47,566 nucleotides of DNA from Lentimicrobiaceae bacterium (GTDB lineage Bacteria; Bacteroidota; Bacteroidia; Bacteroidales; JALOCA01). Shown one piece after another: positions 42,180-47,566 of this stretch. Within the stretch, counting starts at the first letter, position 1. Each line of letters opens with the position of its first letter. The stretch lies in NCBI GenBank assembly GCA_023227965.1, contig JALOCA010000027.1:1-47566 (forward strand), written 5' to 3'. The translations under genes and the position numbers were made by a program. The notes below the pieces were generated by a model. That model saw only the letters and a program-made list of their open reading frames with translations, had not been told where the DNA came from and searched no databases.

Positions 42180-42239
42180 GAGTTAGGAGCTTGGAGTTAG
42201 GAATCAGGGGCATCTCATCGCTCATAGCTCCCAACTCCA
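42180..42239. repeat. Heptamer-phased inverted repeat (GAGTTAG-like)
   Basis: The plus strand starts with 7-mers GAGTTAG, GAGCTTG, GAGTTAG and GAATCAG (42180-42207). The right half, on the opposite strand, reads CTGGAGT, TGGGAGC and TATGAGC in the same period of seven. TTAGGAGCT (from 42183) pairs with AGCTCCCAA (ending 42234) with one G-T or mismatch. It fills the gap between the MFS and pgmB genes. Confidence 0.6.
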
Positions 42240-42245
42240 GGCTAA

Positions 42246-43568
42246 TTATTTTTGAATATATTCTTTTACAAATACAACAGAAATACCTGCCAGCACCATG
42301 GAAGCTCCGGCAATACCAAGCATCAAGATGGCATTACTGCCCAAAGCAGTTAAAACGATTCCGCCAAGCAGTCCTGCTGCAATCTGAGGAATGGTGATGG
42401 TAGCATTGAAGAGCCCCATGTACACGCCCATTTTACTTGCCGGCAACGAAGCCGAAAGGATGGCATAAGGCATGGCGAGGATGGCTGCCCAGGCAATACC
42501 AACGCCTATCATGGAGAAAAACAGCACATTCTGGTCGTGGACAAAAATCATGGAGATGAGTCCGATCCCACCCAAAATCAACGAAAACATATAAGTAGGC
42601 TTCCGTCCTATATGATTGGCAATGCGTGCCATCACAAGGGAAAACAAAGCTGCAAAAACGCTGTAAGCTGCAAAGATTACGCCTGTCCAGTTTCCTGCTG
42701 CGTTGAAATCTGCAGAGGTGGAATCAGTGGCAGGAGTGCCCCAGATGTTTTGTGCAATACCCGAAGTAGTGTAAACCCACATCAGGAACAGGGAAAACCA
42801 GGAGAAGAACTGAACGATGGCAAGCCTCCACATGGTTACGGGAATGTCCTTCAGTAATGCCCAGAAAGAGGTGTGAGATTTTTCTTCAACTGTAATATTA
42901 TTATATTCTTCATATTCCTTGGGGGGATATTCCTTAGTAGTAAAAGTAGTTACCAGCACGGTAAGTAACAGTGCTCCTCCACCGAAATAGAAAGCCCAGA
43001 TTACCGTTGGAGCCACTTTTTCGCCGGGAGCAGGCGTATTGGCAACGCCCAGCCAGGTAAGCACAAACGGAAGCAATGAACCTATCACTGCACCGGCATT
43101 GATGAGAAAACTTTGTATGGAATAGCCGATGTTTCGCTGCTCCTCCGATACCATATCACCAACTAAAGCACGGAAAGGCTGCATGGTTACGTTAAAAGAG
43201 GTATCCATAAAAAGCAACATGAAAGCCCCGAAAAACAAGGGTGGTACCAGGTAAGCGAAGAACTCGGAATTAGGCATAAAAAACATTGCCAGTGCCGAAA
43301 CGATGGCTCCACCGAGGATAAACGGGATGCGTCTGCCAAGGCGGGTCCAGGTTTTATCGCTGGAAAGGCCAATGATAGGTTGTACCAGCAAGCCGGCAAG
43401 CGGAGCTGCCAGCCAGAAATAACTCAATTGATCCACATTGGCACCAAGCGCCGATAAAATACGGCTGGTATTGCCATTCTGAAGTGAATAGCCTATCTGT
43501 ACGCCAAGAAATCCGAAACTCATATTCCAGATTTGCCAGAAGCGTAAACGTGGTTTTTGTTTCATCAT
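42246..43568 (-). CDS. MFS/GPH-type sugar transporter, probably maltose or disaccharide uptake
   Basis: The protein is 440 aa from the ATG at 43568 (MMKQKPRLRFWQIWNM). The second Met codon at 43565 serves equally, and the longer frame to 43607 adds an unlikely leader. About twelve membrane helices are present. The N-terminal FGFLGVQIGYSLQNGNTSRI and loop SSDKTWTRLGRRIPFILGG (MFS motif A region) match the SLC45-like/GPH sugar:cation symporters of Bacteroidota. It sits first in the pgmB-GH65 operon and would import the disaccharide from the periplasm. No regulator is encoded beside it. Confidence 0.88.
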   Translation of the reverse strand: MMKQKPRLRFWQIWNMSFGFLGVQIGYSLQNGNTSRILSALGANVDQLSYFWLAAPLAGLLVQPIIGLSSDKTWTRLGRRIPFILGGAIVSALAMFFMPNSEFFAYLVPPLFFGAFMLLFMDTSFNVTMQPFRALVGDMVSEEQRNIGYSIQSFLINAGAVIGSLLPFVLTWLGVANTPAPGEKVAPTVIWAFYFGGGALLLTVLVTTFTTKEYPPKEYEEYNNITVEEKSHTSFWALLKDIPVTMWRLAIVQFFSWFSLFLMWVYTTSGIAQNIWGTPATDSTSADFNAAGNWTGVIFAAYSVFAALFSLVMARIANHIGRKPTYMFSLILGGIGLISMIFVHDQNVLFFSMIGVGIAWAAILAMPYAILSASLPASKMGVYMGLFNATITIPQIAAGLLGGIVLTALGSNAILMLGIAGASMVLAGISVVFVKEYIQK

Positions 43569-44208
43569 ACAATCAATTTGTTCGTTAAGGAATGATGGAA
43601 CCCACAAATTTGAATGTTATCGCAAAGCACAATGAGAATGTGGGCTTCATATCTTTACTTTGTTTAGGCTGTAAAGATACTGAATTTTATTTTTTCATAA
43701 ACGCCCTGTTGCTGGTCTGGTATAAATCACGGTCATCAGGGTGAAAATGACCAAAAAACCTATTCACTTAAGTTTGGGATAAAATATGTTTTCCATCTGC
43801 CTGATAATAACCCATTAGGGTATTAATTTATTGTAATTGCGGAAATTGTATTTCCGCTTTGTTTTGAGCGGAATAGCAAATGCCACTCAGCCGGGATCAA
43901 TAATTAATCGTCTACAACAAAATGTAACATGCTAAAATATTGCAAAAATGATTTGCAACCTTACGCCGAATTCAAGTTATTAAGGCTTCAATCCACTAAA
44001 CCTGAAATGTGATTATTTGCAGTTTGTCATTTTGAGTCCCATTCATTTAGGGGAAATGAATCAGTTCGGTTTTTTATTCAGAACCTGAAGCGCTAAGAAT
44101 ATGAAAGTTAAAATAGAATACAACAGGGTTATCCTGTCGTCGTCTCAAAAAAATTTTATTAATTGTGTTTGGATAATCTTACCAAAGCCATAAAAATATT
44201 TTTTATAG
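43569..44208. other. Gene-free region with dispersed repeat copy 3
   Basis: No gene is seen in these 640 bp. CCCACA (43601-43606) and TGTGGG (43639-43644) could form a stem upstream of the MFS gene. A perfect hairpin GCGGAAAT-tgt-ATTTCCGC occupies 43838-43856. Dispersed-repeat copy 3 follows (43849-43896: ATTTCCGCTTTGTTTT, then GAGCGGAAT, ending CTCAGCCGGGAT). ATTCATTT-agggg-AAATGAAT (about 44042-44062) forms another 8-bp hairpin. The remainder is AT-rich with no recognisable signal. Confidence 0.6.
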
Positions 44209-45792
44209 TCAGGGTATAATTGCGGAGACAAAATTAGCAGCATTATTATCAATTATGGTCATGTCGGCGCTGTCAACAAAACCATCGCCATTGGCATCAG
44301 TGGCAAGGTATCCCATTGCAAAATTTGCAGCATCGTTATCAACAGGGGTCATATCGCCGCTGTCAACAAATCCGTCCTGGTTTACATCGCCACCATAGGT
44401 AACATAAACGCCCAAAACCTCTTTCAGATTATTACCATAGACTTTTGCAGGTGAATCATAAGTGTAATTAAGGGTTCTTCCGGCAAAAGAGATGGGTTGG
44501 GCAGTAGTTGTTTCTATACTATTATGGTGTTTTATAGTTACATAGTATGATGCTCTTTTTACCGCGGGAAATATAGCCGTAGCAGTGCCGTTAATGGCAA
44601 GGCTAACTGTAGGATTTGTGTACAAAATGTTAGCATAGTCACCTGCGAGAGCACTGTGTAGTTCAATGCTAACCTGGTCGGCAGTTGTACCGGTATATTT
44701 ATCTCCTGATTCGTCCTGTGCTTTTCGCATGGTGCTACTACCAGCATATAGTCCTTCTGTGAATAAGGAAGTTAAATTAAGTATTTTTTCGGTGCTTTCC
44801 CCGGTGAAAGTGCCCAGAGAGGTTAATCCGGTTGCAGATAGCTGATGCAGGCTTGTATTGGCAATAGCATAGGTAGCGGAAGAAGGTACGTTAAACAAAC
44901 CACAGTAAATGGTATTTTCTGTACCTGAAACATCTGCCGGTGCAGCATAGTTGAAAAGTGCATCGCAAATAAAATTATTTGCATTGGTAGATACTTGCCA
45001 ATAACGGTTCAGATAGCTATCGGTAAGTCCTGACAGAGGAGCATTTTTAAGTCGAACGCCGACATATTTGCCGCCGGCAAAATTACCAGACGTAAAGTTT
45101 AGCGTAGCCGGCGTATATTCTGCAACACCTGTAGTATCACCTATGGGGAAAATAAAACTGCCTGTATCTTTAAACATTTTGCGCAACTCGCCCGTGCCTG
45201 TTGCCACAACCATAGCCGATGCAGAAGGAGTTCCTTCAATCGTTGCCGTTGTATCAAGCAGTAGATTACTTGTGTTTAAAGAAACAATGCCATTGGTAAG
45301 GGTAAGTGTGCTACTTATAGTTGTATTGCCATACAATTCCAATCCTGCCGGATTGTTTACGGTTAAATTACCTGTAATATTTATTCCTTTGATTTTTTGT
45401 ACTGTTGTACCTGTTAAATTCAGGGTTCCGTTACCCAAGTTAGAGGCAATGATATTCTGGTTATCGAGATCACCTTTTAAATGCAGTGTACCATGATTGA
45501 TGAGGGAGGCACCATTTTGGATGATAAGAGAACTGGTATTTATCCAGGAAGTACCAGATGTTATGTATAAAGTGCTGCCACTATTAATTACGCTTTGGGC
45601 ACTGGCAGGGTAAAGTACTGACAGGTTCAGACAAAAAATGGCAATAGCTTTTGCAACCGGCAAAAAATAATTTCGGATGTTATAACCAAAGTTTTTCACC
45701 CGAAAATAATTTATTATTAATATGCCGGATGGAACTTGCATGTTATTATTTTCATGCAGGTTTATGTTTTTATATAAATATGCTCGGTTCAT
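44209..45792 (-). CDS. Secreted repeat protein with C-terminal dockerin-like calcium-binding pair
   Basis: The protein is up to 527 aa. A signal peptide ends at PASAQS (around residues 60-66). The frame's first Met (45792) leaves a long leader before it, so the Met at 45741 (MQVPSGIL) may be the true start. The middle is rich in Thr/Asn/Gly beta-strand repeats (SGTSWINTSSLIIQNGASLI, then LTGTTVQKI), resembling adhesin-like beta-helical domains. The last 60 or so residues hold two EF-hand-like dockerin loops, DVNQDGFVDSGDMTPVDNDA and DANGDGFVDSADMTIIDNNA. No T9SS sorting domain follows. It is probably exported and bound to a surface partner. The next gene upstream ends 39 bp away. Confidence 0.75.
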   Translation of the reverse strand: MNRAYLYKNINLHENNNMQVPSGILIINYFRVKNFGYNIRNYFLPVAKAIAIFCLNLSVLYPASAQSVINSGSTLYITSGTSWINTSSLIIQNGASLINHGTLHLKGDLDNQNIIASNLGNGTLNLTGTTVQKIKGINITGNLTVNNPAGLELYGNTTISSTLTLTNGIVSLNTSNLLLDTTATIEGTPSASAMVVATGTGELRKMFKDTGSFIFPIGDTTGVAEYTPATLNFTSGNFAGGKYVGVRLKNAPLSGLTDSYLNRYWQVSTNANNFICDALFNYAAPADVSGTENTIYCGLFNVPSSATYAIANTSLHQLSATGLTSLGTFTGESTEKILNLTSLFTEGLYAGSSTMRKAQDESGDKYTGTTADQVSIELHSALAGDYANILYTNPTVSLAINGTATAIFPAVKRASYYVTIKHHNSIETTTAQPISFAGRTLNYTYDSPAKVYGNNLKEVLGVYVTYGGDVNQDGFVDSGDMTPVDNDAANFAMGYLATDANGDGFVDSADMTIIDNNAANFVSAIIP

Positions 45793-45831
45793 AAGTAGAA
45801 ATTACCGAATATTAATACTATTTATTGATAG

Positions 45832-46572
45832 TTAAAAAGCCCGTATAGCCCTAACAAAATAAAAAGGGTCGCTTTTCCATCCGGTATATTGATCGCCGTT
45901 ATAAAAAGCTTGCATCCATGCCTGTCCTGTAATACTGCTGTATTCAGAAGAACTCCAATAAATGGCATTTGCAAATCCACCTACCAAGGTGCGTTGAGCA
46001 TATAATAAGTTGAGTTCATCTTTTGAGGGTAAAAACCAATCGCTATAACCGTTTAGTACCAAATCAGAACAAATTTTGGCAGCTATCCCCAAATAGGTAC
46101 AAGCGGTAACAATTGCTAATGTATTTGCGTTACCCGTACCAACAGCAGTACCCTGCGCCCCATGTATGCTGAATCCTTCACAGCCCCAGGGAATATTCGC
46201 TCCCTGGTCTGTTTCAGCTGCAATAAGACCATGTATTCCGGTACCATCAAGATAAAAAACGATACCTCCTCCAATATGCGCTCCCAATGGAATGGAATAT
46301 GCTGTTCCATTAGTTCTTTCCCATAATATTCCATTGTAATACGCAAGATAGTTATCACTTGTGTTATAAATCATCAAACCGGCTACAGGGTTTGAAATGG
46401 AAAACATTTCAGTAGTAGTCATTCTGGGTGGAAGGAATCCTTTGGCTGTTGATTTAACCTCAAGCATCGCACAACTTGCCGGCAGGCTGGTATCGGCACT
46501 TATACTCACTTGGGCAAAAGAGCAATTATAGAAAAAGCAGATACCTGTAAATAGAAGCAGAAATGTTTTCAT
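45832..46572 (-). CDS. Secreted DUF1566-domain protein
   Basis: The protein is 246 aa from the ATG at 46572 (MKTFLLLFTGICFFYNCSFA), with a clear signal peptide. A longer reading to 46596 only adds a polar leader. SLPASCAMLEVKSTAKGFLP near the mature N-terminus is common in Bacteroidota tail-fibre-like or adhesin proteins. The C-terminal WFLPSKDELNLLYAQ, YWSSSEYSS and YFVRAIRAF are the DUF1566 core, a compact C-type-lectin-like fold. It would be exported and may bind a ligand. It is followed 39 bp later by the dockerin-repeat gene, so the two may be co-transcribed. Confidence 0.8.
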   Translation of the reverse strand: MKTFLLLFTGICFFYNCSFAQVSISADTSLPASCAMLEVKSTAKGFLPPRMTTTEMFSISNPVAGLMIYNTSDNYLAYYNGILWERTNGTAYSIPLGAHIGGGIVFYLDGTGIHGLIAAETDQGANIPWGCEGFSIHGAQGTAVGTGNANTLAIVTACTYLGIAAKICSDLVLNGYSDWFLPSKDELNLLYAQRTLVGGFANAIYWSSSEYSSITGQAWMQAFYNGDQYTGWKSDPFYFVRAIRAF

Positions 46573-46772
46573 AGTATTTATATTATTATTAATCAAATTA
46601 TTATTTCACAAAAAATTCATTCGTATTTTTATTTTCGGTTTATTTTGAATAAAAATTTGCGACTACGTTACAAAACTTCTTTTCTGTATGATAAATCCGA
46701 TATTTATCTTTAGTGGTACTTTATATCAGTTTTCTCATTAGCGTATACCTTTTTATTAAACAGGTTACCAAT

Positions 46773-46808
46773 AAAAAAGGATGCTTTATTTAAAAAACAT
46801 CCTTTTTT
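46773..46808. terminator. Intrinsic terminator, usable in both directions
   Basis: AAAAAAGGATG (46773-46783) and CATCCTTTTTT (46798-46808) form an 11-bp stem with a 14-nt loop. On the minus strand it follows the T9SS-cargo gene (ending at 46862) and ends in a T-run. It separates that gene from the DUF1566 gene. Confidence 0.85.
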
Positions 46809-46861
46809 ACAATGATTAATTTTTGTAACCCGGAATTCTCATCCTAAGGTCTCCTTATACA

Positions 46862-47566
46862 TTAATGCTGAATTATGATTCTTTTTGTTACTTGAATTTT
46901 ATCGGATTTAACGGTAATAATGTAAATATCATTGGGAAGATTAGCAACCGAAAGAGCAAACTCGTTGGTATATTCAGTATTTATTGTTTTTGAAAAAGCT
47001 TTCAGCCCATAATGGTTGTACATTTCCACAGCATATTTACCTTTTTTAAACTTATTAAAATCGAGTGTCAGTGTAGAAACGGCAGGATTGGGATATGTTA
47101 CAAGGTCGAAATAATCAATATAGAATATATTGTTGCTTTGATCTGTTATCGCAGAATTACGAACACTGGTAACTTTAACCTTATAACTACCACCAGCTAT
47201 TACACCAGATGATATAAACCAGTCTAAATAAGTCCCTGGAACGGAATTGGCAATATTCATAACTAAATTATCAGAAGCGTCAAGTAAATCAACTCTTACA
47301 TCTTCAGTAACGGAAGCACTTTTTGTCCACGTTATTCTTTGTGTGGTTTCAAGGCTCCACTCTTCCCCACCGTCAGGAGCAGTTACAAGAATGGAACCCC
47401 CTGGAGTAGTAATTACAATATCGAAAGTAGCATCACTTATATCTGTTACGGTTGCATTCCGTACGCTTGTAACCTTTATTTTGTAGGTTCCTATGGGAAC
47501 AACTGAAGGAGAAATGTACCAGTAGAGTGTGGTGCCGGGAGCAGAATTGGAAATGTTCATAACCAA
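46862..47566 (-). CDS. C-terminal part of a T9SS-secreted repeat protein (cut by window edge)
   Basis: At least 234 residues are encoded, and the start lies beyond the window. It has two repeats of a beta-sandwich module, one incomplete: VMNISNSAPGTTLYWYISPS, then IGTYKIKVTSVRN; and VMNIANSVPGTYLDWFISSG, then GGSYKVKVTSVRN. The linker TAPDGGEEWSLETTQRITWT is typical of Kre9/KNH-like (PF10342) surface modules. The last 75 or so residues are a type A T9SS sorting domain (VTYPNPAVSTLTLDFNKFKK, then YIITVKSDKIQVTKRIII). It is exported across the outer membrane and anchored or released by the T9SS. A terminator lies just beyond its stop. Confidence 0.9.
   Translation of the reverse strand: MVMNISNSAPGTTLYWYISPSVVPIGTYKIKVTSVRNATVTDISDATFDIVITTPGGSILVTAPDGGEEWSLETTQRITWTKSASVTEDVRVDLLDASDNLVMNIANSVPGTYLDWFISSGVIAGGSYKVKVTSVRNSAITDQSNNIFYIDYFDLVTYPNPAVSTLTLDFNKFKKGKYAVEMYNHYGLKAFSKTINTEYTNEFALSVANLPNDIYIITVKSDKIQVTKRIIIQH

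Noticed and set aside
42172..42234. N-terminal extension of beta-phosphoglucomutase
   Set aside because: It reads through the heptamer-phased intergenic repeat, and the HAD motif normally begins a few residues from the start, as at 42171.

Overview
The window looks like chromosomal DNA of a member of the Bacteroidota, probably an uncultured Bacteroidales-type organism. The signs are a type IX secretion (T9SS) C-terminal sorting domain, a Bacteroidota-type promoter (TTTG-N19-TAnnTTTG at 18288-18318), LytS/LytTR regulation, a Wzi/RemB-like outer-membrane barrel, and low GC. I could not run database searches. Family calls rest on recognised motifs and overall sequence character.

Region 1 (1-17374) is a long run of plus-strand surface-polysaccharide genes. 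It begins just after a decayed IS5-group transposase. It encodes a YhcH-type sugar protein, a cyclase-family hydrolase, an MptE-like protein, a hexapeptide acyltransferase, two WecG/TagA/CpsF glycosyltransferases, a Gfo/Idh/MocA oxidoreductase, a GNAT protein, a polysaccharide deacetylase, two UDP-sugar SDR enzymes, a PglC-type sugar transferase, a WecA/MraY-like protein and a FemAB-like protein. Its core (11285-14500) is Gmd, a GDP-fucose-synthase-like reductase and an aminotransferase-fold enzyme with His-His at the Schiff-base lysine position. That is the signature of ColD, so I infer GDP-L-colitose synthesis. The first genes (about 2.2-7.4 kb) are visibly more AT-rich than the rest, which suggests transfer. 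No Wzx or Wzy is seen, so the locus probably extends upstream of the window.

Region 2 (17375-22201) is a scarred junction. It has an IS200-type element with an altered HUH motif, the tail of an IS4-type transposase, then a second plus-strand unit with its own promoter (a canonical WecA-like transferase and a Wzi/RemB-like barrel). Behind that lies a minus-strand exosortase gene bracketed by two near-identical 285-bp copies of the barrel gene's 3' end.

Region 3 (22316-33685, minus strand) holds a two-gene putative DNA-repair unit, argS, a ferritin-like/cstA operon, an AraC-VOC-UvrA-like locus that looks like drug or stress response, and an unknown gene. Intergenic gaps carry heptamer-periodic repeats and a dispersed structured repeat.

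Region 4 (34156-38908, plus) has a LytS-type kinase and LytTR regulator, an unknown polytopic membrane protein, an array of six 42-nt repeats and a patatin-like lipase. Region 5 (38980-43568, minus) is a disaccharide phosphorolysis operon (transporter, beta-phosphoglucomutase, GH65 phosphorylase). Region 6 (44209-47566, minus) encodes secreted proteins: a dockerin-like-repeat protein, a DUF1566-type protein and the C-terminus of a T9SS cargo protein cut by the window edge.
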